Shown here: positions 31,003 through 41,569 of the stretch, in pieces
How the letters are laid out: the number at the start of each line of letters is the position of its first letter
How positions within the stretch are numbered: position 1 is the first letter of the stretch
From: Mangrovibacter plantisponsor
GTDB lineage: Bacteria; Pseudomonadota; Gammaproteobacteria; Enterobacterales; Enterobacteriaceae
DNA: 64,000 bases
Assembly: GCF_003182475.1 (NCBI RefSeq)
Contig: NZ_QGTS01000004.1
Span: forward strand, 255,481-319,480
Reading direction: 5' to 3'
Notes under the pieces: generated by a model
Database searches by the model: none
Told to the model about the DNA's origin: nothing
What the model saw: only the letters and a program-made list of their open reading frames with translations
Position numbers and translations under genes: made by a program

Positions 31003-31752
31003 TCACTGGCGGAATACAGCCCGCACATGTTCTAAATCTTTTGGTGTATCAACACCCGTTCCCGGTACTTCTTTAGCAACCGCAACATGAATTTTCTCGC
31101 CATACCACAGCACCCGTAGTTGCTCGAGCATTTCGATATTTTCCAGTTGCGATGGTTCCCAGGTTACATAGCGGCGAATAAACCCGGCACGGTAGGCATA
31201 AATACCGATATGGCGTAAAAAGCTGTCGCCAATGCTCTCCTTAGACTGAGCAAAACGGTCACGATCCCAGGGAATCGTCGCGCGAGAGAAATAGAGCGCA
31301 TGCCCTTTGGCATCCATCACCACTTTCACTGCATTGGGATTAAAGGCTTCCTCTGCTGAATCAACAGGTACCGCGAGTGTCGCCATACCTACACCACTGT
31401 CGGCCAGGTTATCCGCAACCTGGCGGATAATCACTGGTGGGATCAGCGGTTCATCGCCCTGCACATTGACAATAACGGTATCATCAGCAAATGCGCATTT
31501 CTCGATAACTTCAGCCAGACGTTCAGTTCCGGAGTGATGATCAACACGGGTCATGCAAACTTCACCACCAGCCGCCTGCACAGCTGCGGCAACATCCGCG
31601 TGATCAGTCGCAACAATAACCCGTTCAGCACCCGATAACCGCGCCTGCTCCAGCACCCTTACCACCATAGGTTTGCCCGCAATATCAACCAGCGGCTTGC
31701 CAGGCAAACGGCTGGAAGCATAACGCGCAGGGATAATCACGACAAAACTCAT
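31003..31752 (-). CDS. kdsB: KdsB, CMP-Kdo synthetase
   Basis: KdsB activates Kdo with CTP to CMP-Kdo for the lipopolysaccharide inner core. The 249 residues (E. coli 248) begin with the nucleotidyltransferase motif [15 protein letters not shown] and contain NVQGDEPLI and the Glu/Asp-rich active-site segments typical of the family. The start ATG overlaps the ycaR stop by four bases (ATGA). The lpxK-ycaQ-ycaR-kdsB cluster therefore groups two lipopolysaccharide enzymes with two small or unrelated genes, as in E. coli. Confidence 0.97.
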   Translation of the reverse strand: MSFVVIIPARYASSRLPGKPLVDIAGKPMVVRVLEQARLSGAERVIVATDHADVAAAVQAAGGEVCMTRVDHHSGTERLAEVIEKCAFADDTVIVNVQGDEPLIPPVIIRQVADNLADSGVGMATLAVPVDSAEEAFNPNAVKVVMDAKGHALYFSRATIPWDRDRFAQSKESIGDSFLRHIGIYAYRAGFIRRYVTWEPSQLENIEMLEQLRVLWYGEKIHVAVAKEVPGTGVDTPKDLEHVRAVFRQ

Positions 31753-31931
31753 ACACCCGCCTCATCATTTTCCAACGGATGCGCTGCTGTTTCGAGCAAG
31801 ACAGGGATACCTTCATCAATTGGGAAAACCAGGCCATCCACTTTACAAATAAGGGTATGCTTTTCCTGATTAAAATAGAGTTTGCCCTGGCAAACCGGGC
31901 AGGCAATGATTTCAAGCAAACGGTGATCCAT
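31749..31931 (-). CDS. ycaR: YcaR, small Trm112-like protein
   Basis: The 60-residue protein [18 protein letters not shown]... has the UPF0434/Trm112 fold signature with a CPxC pair and a later Cys in LICK, but lacks the fourth zinc ligand of classical Trm112 proteins. Its function in enterobacteria is not established. The start ATG at 31931 is preceded by GGAGGAAAT, a strong Shine-Dalgarno, which decides the start within a longer open frame. It overlaps kdsB by four bases. Confidence 0.93.
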   Translation of the reverse strand: MDHRLLEIIACPVCQGKLYFNQEKHTLICKVDGLVFPIDEGIPVLLETAAHPLENDEAGV

Positions 31932-31990
31932 ATTTCCTCCGTCATGGATCCGAAAAATTACGCTCAGCATACCATAATTGGCTTTGAAGG

Positions 31991-33214
31991 TTAGTTGGTT
32001 TGCATGTTCCGCGTTTTCAGGCTGGCAAGCGCTGGCGGCACCTGGCCAAGAGTTATCTGTGTCGCTCCTTGCCAATTGGCAAAATCAACCAATGCCTGCC
32101 AGACACCCTGTTCCAGGTGCTGGCTACTGCGAACCCCCTCTTCCAGCCACAGAGCCATCACTTCCAGCACGCCAGTTTTGCGGTGCATTTTGGCATCCAT
32201 GCGCCCGACAATCTGCCCACGGTGCAAGACAGGCAGTACGAAATAACCGTACTGTCTTTTTGGTGCAGGTGTATAGCATTCAAGCCGGTATTCAAACTGG
32301 AATAACTGTGAGGCCCGACGCCGGTCCCACACTACCGGGTCAAATGGAGATAATACCGTTGAGTGAGTGGCATTAAGGGTATCCTGTTCAGCCTGAGGCA
32401 ACAGGGGCAGCAGGCTGTTATCAAGCCACATGGTTCCGAGGTCTTCCACTTCAACTTGCGTAACCGCCTGCTCACCCAGCCAGCGGTCTGTTACTGTGTT
32501 TGCCTGAATATTTTTAAGCCGGTAGTAATCGGCAAGCCAGGCCGGTTTAAAAATACCGAGACACCGGGCACTACGTGACAGCATCACACTTTCGGCTTCA
32601 CTTTGGGTTAAGCCATGTTGCGCATCATCCCACCCGGGCATGATTCTGTGTGTCAGGTCATAGACCCGCTGGAAATTATGGCGTGACGCCACCATCACTT
32701 TCCCGGCAGTGAATAAACCTTCCAGGTGCCGCTTGTGTGGTTTCCACTCCCACCACCCGCTTTGCCCGGGCCTGGGGTGAGCAAAATCAGCAGCACGGAC
32801 GGGACCATTTTCAGCCATCCACGCCAGTAGCTCAGCAATCTCCTGCTCATGGGTTGCCATCCACTCAGCGGAATACTTCCAGCCCATCTTATGTGGGTTA
32901 AGCATCCGGTGACGTATCAGTGCAAAGTCTTCTTTCGGCAAGAAACAGGCCTCATGTGCCCAGTATTCAATCAACTCACCGCGGGACAGTGACTCTTCAA
33001 GCCAGGGGAATGGGAAACTCCCTAACCTGCTGAACAGCACAATCCACGGACTGCGGGCAACAATATTAATCGTATCTATCTGGAGCAAGGCCATTTGGCG
33101 AATGGTTGTGAGAATATCAGCAGGAACTGCACGCTTACGTGGCTTTTTCAGCAACCCTTGAGCGGCAAGGTGCAAATTGCGGGCTGCTTTACGGGAAAGA
33201 TAGACCTGAGACAT
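31991..33214 (-). CDS. ycaQ: YcaQ (AlkX), winged-helix DNA glycosylase for interstrand crosslinks
   Basis: The 407-residue protein (E. coli 410) belongs to the HTH_42/AlkZ-like family. It carries the Q-x-D catalytic motif ([13 protein letters not shown], about residues 45-57) seen in E. coli YcaQ, which unhooks nitrogen-mustard interstrand crosslinks. Conserved segments include [25 protein letters not shown] and [14 protein letters not shown]. The C-terminal 15 residues differ from E. coli. It follows lpxK by 35 bases and precedes ycaR by 59 bases. Confidence 0.94.
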   Translation of the reverse strand: MSQVYLSRKAARNLHLAAQGLLKKPRKRAVPADILTTIRQMALLQIDTINIVARSPWIVLFSRLGSFPFPWLEESLSRGELIEYWAHEACFLPKEDFALIRHRMLNPHKMGWKYSAEWMATHEQEIAELLAWMAENGPVRAADFAHPRPGQSGWWEWKPHKRHLEGLFTAGKVMVASRHNFQRVYDLTHRIMPGWDDAQHGLTQSEAESVMLSRSARCLGIFKPAWLADYYRLKNIQANTVTDRWLGEQAVTQVEVEDLGTMWLDNSLLPLLPQAEQDTLNATHSTVLSPFDPVVWDRRRASQLFQFEYRLECYTPAPKRQYGYFVLPVLHRGQIVGRMDAKMHRKTGVLEVMALWLEEGVRSSQHLEQGVWQALVDFANWQGATQITLGQVPPALASLKTRNMQTN

Positions 33215-33249
33215 ATCGCTCCTTATTAGTCAGAAGATGGCGACTACCT

Positions 33250-34230
33250 TCAGGATGCCAGCTTAATTATCTCCTGCAGAAGTTTGCCAGCACCAGGTCC
33301 GTGCATTTGCGCATCAACCGGCAAGTACCACCAATTGCCCTGGGCAAAATGACGGCATTTCACGGCATCTTTTTCAGTCATGATCAGATGCTGGTGGCTA
33401 CCCTGTATACTTTCGACCTGCTCACGGTTAAGCGCCTGGTGATCCGGGAGTGAAACACGTTTTACCAGTTCCGCCCCCTGCTGTTCAAGTGTGGTAAAAA
33501 AGCGAGGTGGGTGACCAATCCCGGCCATTGCCACTAAATCTTCCAGTGTGGCTACCGGCGTTTCTTCCCCGGTAACCAGATTAACAGCTAAACCCGGAGC
33601 GAGTTGCATGGCAATTTCCCCGGGCTTTGGCTGGCCACCATTAACAATAACGGCATCCACCGTTTTCAGGCGGGAAGAGCGTTCGCGCATCGGGCCTGCG
33701 GGCAGCCACCAGCCATTGCCAAAGCGGCGCACACCGTCGACAACCACAATCTCTTTATCGCGCCCCAGCGCATAATGCTGCAGGCCGTCATCGGTCACAA
33801 CAACCTGGACTGACGGATTTCGGGCCAATAAAGATTTAACTGCCTCACTGCGCTGTGGCGCTACTGCAACCGGCGCTCCGGTGCGCTGATAAATCAGAAC
33901 CGGTTCATCACCCGCCTGTGCTGTTGCAGTATCCGGGCCGACAAGCAGAGGATAATGGGCAGATTTACCACCATACCCCCGGGACACCACGCCAACGCAA
34001 ATCCCCTGTTGCTGCAATTGCTCCACCAGCCATATCACTACCGGGGTTTTACCGTTTCCCCCGGCAGTCAGGTTACCCACCACTACAACAGGTACCGGGG
34101 CCTTCCAGACTTTGCGCAGCCCAATGCGGTAACTGAGCCGGATGCAATAGCTTACCAGCCCATATAGCCAGGATAGTGGCAACAACAACCGCCAGAGTGG
34201 TGATTCACCAGACCAGATACGGGAAATCAT
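33250..34230 (-). CDS. lpxK: LpxK, tetraacyldisaccharide 4'-kinase
   Basis: LpxK phosphorylates the lipid A precursor at the 4' position on the inner face of the inner membrane, making lipid IV-A. The 326 residues (E. coli 328) have an N-terminal membrane-associated helix ([15 protein letters not shown]) and an unusual P-loop, [19 protein letters not shown] contains the catalytic Asp. The start overlaps the msbA stop by four bases (ATGA), which couples lipid A synthesis with its flippase. Confidence 0.97.
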   Translation of the reverse strand: MISRIWSGESPLWRLLLPLSWLYGLVSYCIRLSYRIGLRKVWKAPVPVVVVGNLTAGGNGKTPVVIWLVEQLQQQGICVGVVSRGYGGKSAHYPLLVGPDTATAQAGDEPVLIYQRTGAPVAVAPQRSEAVKSLLARNPSVQVVVTDDGLQHYALGRDKEIVVVDGVRRFGNGWWLPAGPMRERSSRLKTVDAVIVNGGQPKPGEIAMQLAPGLAVNLVTGEETPVATLEDLVAMAGIGHPPRFFTTLEQQGAELVKRVSLPDHQALNREQVESIQGSHQHLIMTEKDAVKCRHFAQGNWWYLPVDAQMHGPGAGKLLQEIIKLAS

Positions 34231-35975
34231 TCGCCAAATTGCATCCGGTGAAGTTGAGCATAAACACCCGCTTTTTCGATCAGGACACGGTGTGCACCGC
34301 GTTCTACAATGCGCCCGTCTTCTACCACAATAATTTCATCTGCCTGTTCAATAGTAGACAAGCGATGTGCGATCACCAGCGAGGTACGGTTTTTCTGCAG
34401 TTCATCCAGTGCAGACTGGATAGCCCGCTCAGATTCAGTGTCCAGTGCAGAGGTGGCTTCATCCAGAATCAGTATTGGGCTATTGCGCAGCAGCGCCCTG
34501 GCAATAGCAATACGCTGACGCTGACCACCAGAGAGTAACACGCCATTCTCGCCAATCACCGTATCCAGCCCGTTGTCCATCTTATTGATGAAATCCATCG
34601 CGTAAGCCATTTTTGCAGCCTGTTCGATATCTTCACGGGTGTACTGCCCGGAACGGGCATAGGCAATATTATTGGCGATGGTATCGTTGAATAAATGTAC
34701 ATTCTGCGAAACCAGCGCAACCTGGTCACGCAATGATGCCAGGGTATATTCACGGATGTCGTGCCCGTCAATTATGATTTGCCCATCGTCGATATCGTAA
34801 AAGCGCGTGATTAAACTGGCGATAGTAGACTTACCAGAGCCAGAACGCCCCACCAGTGCAACCGTTTTCCCAGATGGAATAGTCAGGCTGATATCACGCA
34901 AAGCAGGCACATCACGACCTGGATAAGTAAAGGTCACATTGCGGAATTCAATGTCGCCAGTTGAACGCTCGATCACTTTAGTGCCGTCGTCTTTTTCCTG
35001 CTCACTGTCCAGAATGGAGAACAGTGTCTGGCAGGCGGCCATCCCACGTTGAAACTGTGAGTTCACGTTTGTCAGGGATTTTAGCGGACGCATCAGTGCA
35101 ATCATTGAAGAAAACACGACGGTGATAGTCCCGGCAGTCAGGTTTTGCATAACACTTGGGAAACTTGCCGCATACAGAACGAAGGCCAGAGCAAGGGAAG
35201 CGATTAGCTGAATCAACGGGTCTGAAATGGACGATGCTGAAACCATTTTCATCCCTTGCTGACGCATACGGTTACTGACTTTATTAAACCGTTCGCGTTC
35301 AACCTGTTGCCCACCAAAGATCAGCACTTCTTTATGCCCTTTCAGCATCTGCTCCGCGCTGGTCGTGACCTGCCCCATAGTGTTCTGCATGCTTTTACTG
35401 ATACTGCGAAAGCGCTTAGAGACGACACGAATAGCCATGGAGACAATAGGAGCCAGCACAATGAGGATCAGGGATAACTGCCAGCTGTAGTAAAACATCA
35501 TGATAAACAGGCCAATAATGGAGGCCCCTTCACGAACCACTGTAATAAGCGCGCTGGATGATGAAGAAGCAACCTGCTCCGAATCATAAGTAATGCGCGA
35601 CAACAATGTGCCCGTAGATTGTTTATCAAAAAAGGAAACGGGCATCCCCATCATATGGTTGAACAGACGACGGCGCATGTTCATTACCACTTTACCGGAA
35701 ACCCATGAAATACAATAACTGGACACATAACTGCTGATACCACGAAGCAGCATCAGGCCAATGACCACCAGCGGCATCCACATCAACACGGAACGGTCTG
35801 TCTTACCAAAACCATCGTCCAGCAGTGGTTTCAGTAGCGATAACATGAAAGTATCGCTGGCCGCGTTGGCCACCAACGCAACACCCGCCACAATCAGACC
35901 TAATTTGAACGGAGCAATAATCGGCCAAAGCCGCCGGAAGGTCTGTAAGGTGGAGAGATCTTTATCGATATGCAT
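34227..35975 (-). CDS. msbA: MsbA, lipid A-core ABC flippase
   Basis: MsbA flips core-lipid A across the inner membrane at the expense of ATP. The 582 residues equal the E. coli length: six transmembrane helices in the N-terminal 320 residues, then one nucleotide-binding domain with GRSGSGKST, the signature [15 protein letters not shown], Walker [13 protein letters not shown] and the H-loop IAHRLST. It is followed by lpxK with a 4-base overlap and lies 38 bases after ycaI. Confidence 0.98.
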   Translation of the reverse strand: MHIDKDLSTLQTFRRLWPIIAPFKLGLIVAGVALVANAASDTFMLSLLKPLLDDGFGKTDRSVLMWMPLVVIGLMLLRGISSYVSSYCISWVSGKVVMNMRRRLFNHMMGMPVSFFDKQSTGTLLSRITYDSEQVASSSSSALITVVREGASIIGLFIMMFYYSWQLSLILIVLAPIVSMAIRVVSKRFRSISKSMQNTMGQVTTSAEQMLKGHKEVLIFGGQQVERERFNKVSNRMRQQGMKMVSASSISDPLIQLIASLALAFVLYAASFPSVMQNLTAGTITVVFSSMIALMRPLKSLTNVNSQFQRGMAACQTLFSILDSEQEKDDGTKVIERSTGDIEFRNVTFTYPGRDVPALRDISLTIPSGKTVALVGRSGSGKSTIASLITRFYDIDDGQIIIDGHDIREYTLASLRDQVALVSQNVHLFNDTIANNIAYARSGQYTREDIEQAAKMAYAMDFINKMDNGLDTVIGENGVLLSGGQRQRIAIARALLRNSPILILDEATSALDTESERAIQSALDELQKNRTSLVIAHRLSTIEQADEIIVVEDGRIVERGAHRVLIEKAGVYAQLHRMQFGE

Positions 35976-36013
35976 TCAATATTAACCAGCACTTGTTGAA
36001 ATAGCCGCATATT

Positions 36014-38299
36014 CTACCTGTTATCTGGCCTCACGCCAAACCAGCGTTGATACCAGGGGGTGAAAAAGCGGGCCCGATGCGCAGAAATCCGCCAGCCTGT
36101 TGATGAGAAGCTCACACTAACCTGGCCATGCAAAGCGGTGTCGTACCACTGGTAGCTATGCTGCTGGTAACGTTCAATAACCGCAGGAGATGGCATATTC
36201 CATGGGTTATAACGTGCAACTGACGCAAGTGCCACAGAGCCTTCAGCCCGCCCGACAAAACGTATCCCGGAAGAGCTTTTGCTGCCATGGTGTGGCACCT
36301 GCACGACATCAGCTTTCATGGACGCCGGGTGTTTGGTCAGCAATAATTCAGCTGGCAGCTCAAGGTCTCCCGTTAGCAACACCCGATGAATACCATCACT
36401 CACAAGAACAACACATGAGCGGTTATTCTCGCTTCCCTGATATTGTAATGGGGGCCAGACAACATCAAAAGACAGCCCCTGCCATTGCCATTGTTTGCCC
36501 TGATAACAATGGCGCCCCCCGGCCCTCGGGGTGTTATGCCATTGGGTTATCCCCGGCCATTGCGCCTGAATTGACGCCAGCCCGCCATTATGGTCCGTAT
36601 GCTCATGGCTGATAACCACACCCTCTGGCACCAGGTTATGCCAGGCAAGCCAGGGTAAAATGACCTGCTGCCCGGTATTCCCCCCTTCCCACCGGTTACC
36701 CGTGTCATACAGAAAAGCATAGCCGTTACGCTCAATAACCATTGCCAGCCCGTGGCCGATATCCAGCATATGTACCCGCCAGCCATTATGGTGGTGACGC
36801 AACCACCAGGGCGCGCATAACACCGCGACCAGCGCAGCACAGGTAAACGGGGAAGTTCGTAACCAGTGAAATCGCATAATGACCAGCATGCACCAGGGCA
36901 GAAAGGACATTGTGCTCATCCGCCAGTCCACGGGTAACCAGCCTTTTGGCAGCCCGGCCAACACCCAGAACAATGCAGCCAGCAATGTATCCACACATTG
37001 CCATATCAAACCTGGAGCCAGCACACTATTTGCCAGCACACTATTTGCCAGCACAATATCAGCCAGAACCCCAAGAAAAATCAGCGGGACAACCAGAAAT
37101 GTCACCATGGGTACAGCAATAAGATTAGCAGGAAGCGAAGTGAATGATATCCCGTGGAATAAAGGAACCTGTAGTGGCAATAACAGCAGGCATGCCCCAA
37201 GTTGCAGGTGAACCAGAGCAGCACAAAAATGCGCTGCCCGGTATTTTTTTACCCCGTAGAAAGGTAACCACTGGCACCAAAAAATAAGTGCACTGACAGC
37301 AAAGGCTGATAGCCAAAAACTGTCGGAAAGCAGTGTGAGTGGGTCAAATAACACTACACAGGCAAGACACACCACCAGAACATCCCACGCGCCCCATTGG
37401 CGCTGGTATAAGCGAATTCCCCCCCAGGTGCCCAGTGCAATAAGGCTGCGTACAGCGGGCGGGTTGCCGCCACTCAACCAGGTATACCCTGCTGCACAAG
37501 CGATACTGGCAATAATGGGAAAAGACGGGCGAATCCAGAGGGCTGGCAAGAAAAACTGAATTAGCCGCGCCAACAACCAGCCAGCACCCCCCGCCTGTGC
37601 AATATGTAACCCGGATATCGCCATCAGATGTGCGGTTCCAGTCTCCCGCAATATTTGCCTGACACCTGCCTGCATGTTTCCGCGCTCGCCAAAAGCCAGT
37701 GCGTGAATGACGGCATCCCACGCTAAATGCGCAGTCTGTTGCTCTACACGGCGAATTAACGTTGCGCGCCGTGAACAAGAGGCGTTGATAAGCTGAACGT
37801 CTGCCATTCGGCCCGATAACACAAATCCACTTGCCATTGCCGCCCGTTGCCGGGAGTAACCACCCGCATTATATTGCCCATGCACTGCTCTTAATGTGCT
37901 GCTGACTTGCCAAAGCTGGCCGGAGCAAAGTTGTGACTCAGGTAACTTGCCATACAGTATAACGCCTGGTGGAAACTGCCTTTTTTTGCCCCCCCACTGC
38001 ACTATTTTACCGTGATGGCGTTCTCCTTGTGTGCGGGTAATTTGGACCACCATACTCTCCCGCTTCCCACTCATTTCGGCCAGGGTAATTAACGCAGATT
38101 GCGCATGAACCAGCGCCCAACTCAATGCCAAAGCACCACAGGCGCAATAACGCCACACCATATAGCGAGCGCGGCAGAGCACCCACCCACCAGCGCAAAT
38201 CAGTATGAGAGCAAACCAGAGTGGTGGGATGACAGGTAACCAAAGAAGTGGGCTTATACCTGCCAGGATCCAGAAACTGAGTTTGGGTAATTGCAGCAC
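36014..38299 (-). CDS. ycaI: YcaI, ComEC/Rec2-family DNA-uptake channel homologue
   Basis: The 761 residues (E. coli 754) have the ComEC layout: an N-terminal domain after two membrane segments, a multi-helix competence domain (about residues 200-490, with GTAHLMAISGLHIA) and a C-terminal metallo-beta-lactamase-like domain with ISHEHTDHNGG, a second metal motif around LLTGDLE and VPHHGSKSSS. In naturally competent bacteria ComEC imports single-stranded DNA; in E. coli the homologue supports DNA uptake as a nutrient. The start is GTG at 38299 with AAGGAG seven bases upstream; no in-frame ATG lies nearby. A 15-bp tandem repeat inside the competence domain is described separately. Confidence 0.93.
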   Translation of the reverse strand: MLQLPKLSFWILAGISPLLWLPVIPPLWFALILICAGGWVLCRARYMVWRYCACGALALSWALVHAQSALITLAEMSGKRESMVVQITRTQGERHHGKIVQWGGKKRQFPPGVILYGKLPESQLCSGQLWQVSSTLRAVHGQYNAGGYSRQRAAMASGFVLSGRMADVQLINASCSRRATLIRRVEQQTAHLAWDAVIHALAFGERGNMQAGVRQILRETGTAHLMAISGLHIAQAGGAGWLLARLIQFFLPALWIRPSFPIIASIACAAGYTWLSGGNPPAVRSLIALGTWGGIRLYQRQWGAWDVLVVCLACVVLFDPLTLLSDSFWLSAFAVSALIFWCQWLPFYGVKKYRAAHFCAALVHLQLGACLLLLPLQVPLFHGISFTSLPANLIAVPMVTFLVVPLIFLGVLADIVLANSVLANSVLAPGLIWQCVDTLLAALFWVLAGLPKGWLPVDWRMSTMSFLPWCMLVIMRFHWLRTSPFTCAALVAVLCAPWWLRHHHNGWRVHMLDIGHGLAMVIERNGYAFLYDTGNRWEGGNTGQQVILPWLAWHNLVPEGVVISHEHTDHNGGLASIQAQWPGITQWHNTPRAGGRHCYQGKQWQWQGLSFDVVWPPLQYQGSENNRSCVVLVSDGIHRVLLTGDLELPAELLLTKHPASMKADVVQVPHHGSKSSSGIRFVGRAEGSVALASVARYNPWNMPSPAVIERYQQHSYQWYDTALHGQVSVSFSSTGWRISAHRARFFTPWYQRWFGVRPDNR
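37017..37061 (-). repeat. Three-copy 15-bp tandem repeat inside ycaI
   Basis: GCCAGCACACTATTT occurs twice in tandem and a third time with changes at the end (GCCAGCACAATATCA). It keeps the frame and encodes repeated VLANS units in the protein. The repeat length is a multiple of three, so changes in copy number would not break the gene. Confidence 0.85.
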
Positions 38300-38492
38300 A
38301 ATGTTCTCCTTGTGCTGCCAGTTTGCCGCTGCTGGCAGAAAAACCCAGTGCCAGTCACAATTTCCTGGGGGCGCTTTACGGAATAACTCGCGCTTGCAGT
38401 AACAGGGGGGATTTGGTGCGAGGCTCGCTGCAGAAACAGCATGAAGAACCCAGGCTCAACGCCGGGCAGGACCAATGGCGGTAACAAACAGA

Positions 38493-38519
38493 TAAAACAA
38501 ACGGCACCCTGAGGTGCCG
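38493..38519 (-). terminator. Rho-independent terminator after ihfB
   Basis: On the minus strand CGGCACC, loop TCAG, GGTGCCG then TTTGTTTT, located 33 bases after the ihfB stop codon. Confidence 0.85.
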
Positions 38520-38551
38520 CCTGTGCGAACTAATTAAGCCTGTAAGGCAAA

Positions 38552-38836
38552 TCAGCCATAAATATTGGCGCGGTCACGTAGCTCTTTGCCTGGTTTGAAG
38601 TGGGGAACATATTTTCCTTCCAGATCCACTTTATCGCCAGTTTTAGGATTACGCCCGGTGCGTGGTGCGCGGTAATGCAATGAGAAGCTGCCAAACCCCC
38701 GGATTTCAATACGCTCCCCCTGCGCGAGGGTAGAAGCCATATGTTCCAGCATTTCTTTAACCGCATCTTCTACAGCCTTGGCTGGAATATGAGATTGCTG
38801 GCCGGCAAGTCTTTCTATCAATTCTGACTTGGTCAT
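38552..38836 (-). CDS. ihfB: IhfB, integration host factor beta subunit
   Basis: The 94 residues are nearly identical to E. coli IHF-beta: helical dimer region, then the beta-arm with [20 protein letters not shown], including the DNA-intercalating Pro of NPKTG. IHF is a heterodimer with IhfA that bends DNA sharply in replication, transcription and recombination. The start ATG at 38836 follows GGAGGAAAC; the frame extends six codons upstream without homology. It lies 87 bases after rpsA, separated by a terminator-like hairpin, as in E. coli. Confidence 0.98.
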   Translation of the reverse strand: MTKSELIERLAGQQSHIPAKAVEDAVKEMLEHMASTLAQGERIEIRGFGSFSLHYRAPRTGRNPKTGDKVDLEGKYVPHFKPGKELRDRANIYG

Positions 38837-38877
38837 GTTTCCTCCGGTTTCCATCAGGAAAAATGTTTACAGCTACA

Positions 38878-38904
38878 TTGAACAAGGGCGGCCGAAGCCG
38901 CCCT
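38878..38904 (-). terminator. Terminator or attenuator between rpsA and ihfB
   Basis: On the minus strand AGGGCGGC-TTCG-GCCGCCCT is an 8-bp stem closed by a stable TTCG tetraloop, followed by TGTTC. The U-tail is short, so some read-through into ihfB is plausible. Confidence 0.75.
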
Positions 38905-38923
38905 GATTAAGCAGAAAGGTCGA

Positions 38924-40594
38924 TTACTCGCCTTTAGCTGCTTTAAACGCTTCAGCCATTGCGTTAGAGAAGTTGCCGTCTTCTTGTTTGTTAACAGAAG
39001 CAATTGCATCTTTCTCGTCAGCTTCGTCTTTCGCACGAACAGACAGGCTTACTACGCGGTTTTTGCGGTCAACGCCAGTGAACTTCGCTTCAACGTCATC
39101 ACCAACGTTCAGAACCAGAGTAGCATCTTCAACGCGGTCACGGGAAGCTTCAGAAGCACGCAGATAGCCTTCAACGCCATCAGCTAATTCAACTGTAGCA
39201 CCTTTTGCGTCAACTGCAGTGACTTTACCAGTCACGATAGCGCCTTTCTTGTTCACAGCAACGTAGTTGTTGAACGGATCTTCAGCCAGTTGTTTCACAC
39301 CCAGGGAGATACGTTCACGTTCTGCGTCAACCTGCAGAACAACAGCGGCGATTTCGTCACCTTTTTTGTACTCACGTACAGCTTCTTCGCCTGCAACGTT
39401 CCAGGATATGTCAGACAGGTGAACCAGACCGTCGATGCCACCGTCCAGGCCGATGAAGATACCAAAGTCAGTGATAGACTTGATTTTACCTTCAACGCGA
39501 TCGCCTTTGTTGTGGGTTTCTGCGAACTGCTGCCACGGGTTAGCCTTGCACTGTTTCAGGCCCAGGGAGATACGACGACGTTCTTCGTCGATATCCAGAA
39601 CCATAACTTCAACAACATCACCAACGTTAACAACTTTAGACGGATGGATGTTTTTGTTAGTCCAGTCCATTTCAGAAACGTGTACCAGACCTTCAACGCC
39701 TTCTTCGATTTCTACGAAGCAGCCGTAATCAGTCAGGTTGGTTACACGACCGGTCAGTTTAGTACCTTCCGGATAACGTTTAGCGATAGCAACCCACGGA
39801 TCTTCGCCCAGTTGTTTCAGACCCAGAGATACACGGGTACGTTCACGGTCGAATTTCAGAACTTTAACAGTGATTTCATCGCCAACATTCACGATTTCGC
39901 TCGGATGCTTAACGCGTTTCCATGCCATATCAGTGATGTGCAGCAGACCATCTACACCGCCCAGATCAACGAATGCACCGTAGTCAGTGAGGTTCTTAAC
40001 GATACCTTTAACTTCCATGCCTTCCTGCAGGTTTTCCAGCAGTTGATCACGTTCAGCGCTGTTTTCAGATTCGATAACGGCACGACGAGAAACAACAACG
40101 TTGTTGCGTTTCTGATCCAGCTTGATCACTTTGAATTCAAGCTCTTTGCCTTCGAGGTGCAGAGTGTCGCGAACAGGACGTACGTCAACCAGTGAACCTG
40201 GCAGGAACGCACGAATGCCGTTCAGCTCAACAGTGAAGCCGCCCTTGACTTTGCCATTGATAACACCAGTAACAGTGGCAGCTTCTTCGTATGCTTTTTC
40301 CAGCATCAGCCATGCTTCGTGACGTTTTGCTTTTTCACGAGACAGTTGGGTTTCGCCGAAGCCGTCTTCTACTGCATCCAGAGCAACGTCGACTTCGTCA
40401 CCAACCTGGATTTCAAGTTCGCCCTGGGCATTTTTGAACTGCTCAGCCGGAATGGCAGACTCAGATTTCAGACCGGCGTCAACCAGTACTACGTCTTTGT
40501 CGATAGCAACAACAACGCCACGAACGATGGAACCCGGGCGGGTTTCGATTTCTTTCAGGGACTCTTCAAAGAGTTGAGCAAAAGATTCAGTCAT
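38924..40594 (-). CDS. rpsA: Ribosomal protein S1
   Basis: S1 binds mRNA on the 30S subunit and promotes initiation on structured or leader-poor mRNAs. The 556 residues (E. coli 557) comprise six S1 OB-fold repeats; domains 3-6 share the recurring patterns G-x-V-x-x-(I/L)-TDYG-x-FV and GLVH-(V/L)-S-(E/D). Codon use is strongly biased, as expected for an abundant ribosomal protein. This bias also leaves long spurious open frames on the opposite strand. The start ATG lacks a strong Shine-Dalgarno sequence (see the leader entry). Confidence 0.98.
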   Translation of the reverse strand: MTESFAQLFEESLKEIETRPGSIVRGVVVAIDKDVVLVDAGLKSESAIPAEQFKNAQGELEIQVGDEVDVALDAVEDGFGETQLSREKAKRHEAWLMLEKAYEEAATVTGVINGKVKGGFTVELNGIRAFLPGSLVDVRPVRDTLHLEGKELEFKVIKLDQKRNNVVVSRRAVIESENSAERDQLLENLQEGMEVKGIVKNLTDYGAFVDLGGVDGLLHITDMAWKRVKHPSEIVNVGDEITVKVLKFDRERTRVSLGLKQLGEDPWVAIAKRYPEGTKLTGRVTNLTDYGCFVEIEEGVEGLVHVSEMDWTNKNIHPSKVVNVGDVVEVMVLDIDEERRRISLGLKQCKANPWQQFAETHNKGDRVEGKIKSITDFGIFIGLDGGIDGLVHLSDISWNVAGEEAVREYKKGDEIAAVVLQVDAERERISLGVKQLAEDPFNNYVAVNKKGAIVTGKVTAVDAKGATVELADGVEGYLRASEASRDRVEDATLVLNVGDDVEAKFTGVDRKNRVVSLSVRAKDEADEKDAIASVNKQEDGNFSNAMAEAFKAAKGE

Positions 40595-40724
40595 GTTGAT
40601 AATCTTCAGGATCTTCTATTTAACGTCCACCTGGCTCCATGCCGGATGGGGTTGTTTAACATGCCCGCGAACACTCCATTGCCGCAGGTACTACAATTCT
40701 GATGCTTGCGCAAAAACAGGAAGT
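40595..40724 (-). promoter_or_regulatory. rpsA leader: atypical ribosome-binding region and likely S1 autoregulation
   Basis: The 130 bases between cmk and rpsA hold an rpsA leader in which the last 25 bases before the ATG (GATCCTGAAGATTATCAAC) lack a canonical Shine-Dalgarno. They closely resemble the E. coli leader, where a folded structure with GGA loops replaces it and S1 represses its own synthesis. The same control is inferred. Confidence 0.6.
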
Positions 40725-41408
40725 TTACACACTCCCCAGTTTTTCACGTGCATATTCCAGCGCCTTTTCAATCACTTGCTCGATGCTCATCTGGGTTGAA
40801 TCCAGTAATAATGCATCCTGAGCGGGTACCAAAGGCGCGACAGGCCGGTTGCGATCACGGTCATCGCGTTCTTTTATCTCGGCCAAAAGGCGTTCAAAGT
40901 TAACACTAAACCCTTTATCCTGCAACTGCCGCATACGGCGCAAAGCACGTTCTTCCGACGAAGCATCAAGGAAAATTTTAACAGGTGCGTCAGGAAATAC
41001 CACTGTTCCCATGTCCCGGCCATCCGCAATCAGACCTGGCGCTTCACGAAATGCACGCTGGCGGCGCAATAATGCTTCGCGCACGCGGGGAAACGCAGCA
41101 ACCTGGGAGGCCGCACTGGCAACTTCCTGAGTACGGATTTCACCACTGACATCTTCGCCTTCCAGCACCACTTCAAGGTTGCCGTTGACAGACAAAAAGC
41201 GAACATCCAGATGCGCAGCCAGCGGAACCAACGCTTCTTCACTGGAAGTATCGACATGATGATGTAACGCGGCCAGTGCGAGGACACGGTAAATCGCACC
41301 GGAATCCAGTAAATGCCATTGCAATGCTTCAGCCATCGCTTTACACAGAGTTCCTTTACCCGCGCCACTTGGGCCATCGATGGTAATTACGGGAACGTGT
41401 GGCGTCAT
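40725..41408 (-). CDS. cmk: Cmk, cytidylate kinase
   Basis: Cmk phosphorylates CMP and dCMP to the diphosphates. The 227 residues equal the E. coli length, with the P-loop GPSGAGKGT, the NMP-binding insert typical of long bacterial CMP kinases, [15 protein letters not shown] and the lid ERDDRDRNR. The start at 41408 is preceded by AAGGAGAA and matches E. coli; the frame is open 21 codons further upstream. It lies directly downstream of aroA, whereas E. coli K-12 has ycaL between them. Confidence 0.96.
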   Translation of the reverse strand: MTPHVPVITIDGPSGAGKGTLCKAMAEALQWHLLDSGAIYRVLALAALHHHVDTSSEEALVPLAAHLDVRFLSVNGNLEVVLEGEDVSGEIRTQEVASAASQVAAFPRVREALLRRQRAFREAPGLIADGRDMGTVVFPDAPVKIFLDASSEERALRRMRQLQDKGFSVNFERLLAEIKERDDRDRNRPVAPLVPAQDALLLDSTQMSIEQVIEKALEYAREKLGSV

Positions 41409-41538
41409 AGTATTCTCCTTCGTAACGAGTGACAGGCCGTTAGCATAAACGCCGCGCATTATACGCCGCATCGCCGCAGACTGTTACCCTCAGGAGAAAA
41501 TAACGCGTTTTTTGAGAATGGGCCTGCCAGAAGAAGTA

Positions 41539-41561
41539 TGTGCCACCACTTTGGCGGCACA
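41539..41561 (-). terminator. Hairpin after aroA
   Basis: TGTGCCGCCA-AAG-TGGTGGCACA on the minus strand forms a 10-bp stem with one G-U pair, 8 bases after the aroA stop. The tail is only moderately U-rich (TACTTCTTCT). Confidence 0.5.
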
Positions 41562-41569
41562 TATTATTA

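Noticed and set aside
36014-38299. A natural competence locus around the comEC-like gene
   Set aside because: Only the channel homologue is present. No pilus, comEA or dprA genes lie nearby, and it sits in its usual housekeeping position before msbA.
39290-40195. A 301-codon plus-strand frame opposite rpsA
   Set aside because: Same cause: strong codon bias in rpsA. The translated product is Phe/Asn/Thr-rich without domains, and the frame lacks a ribosome-binding site.
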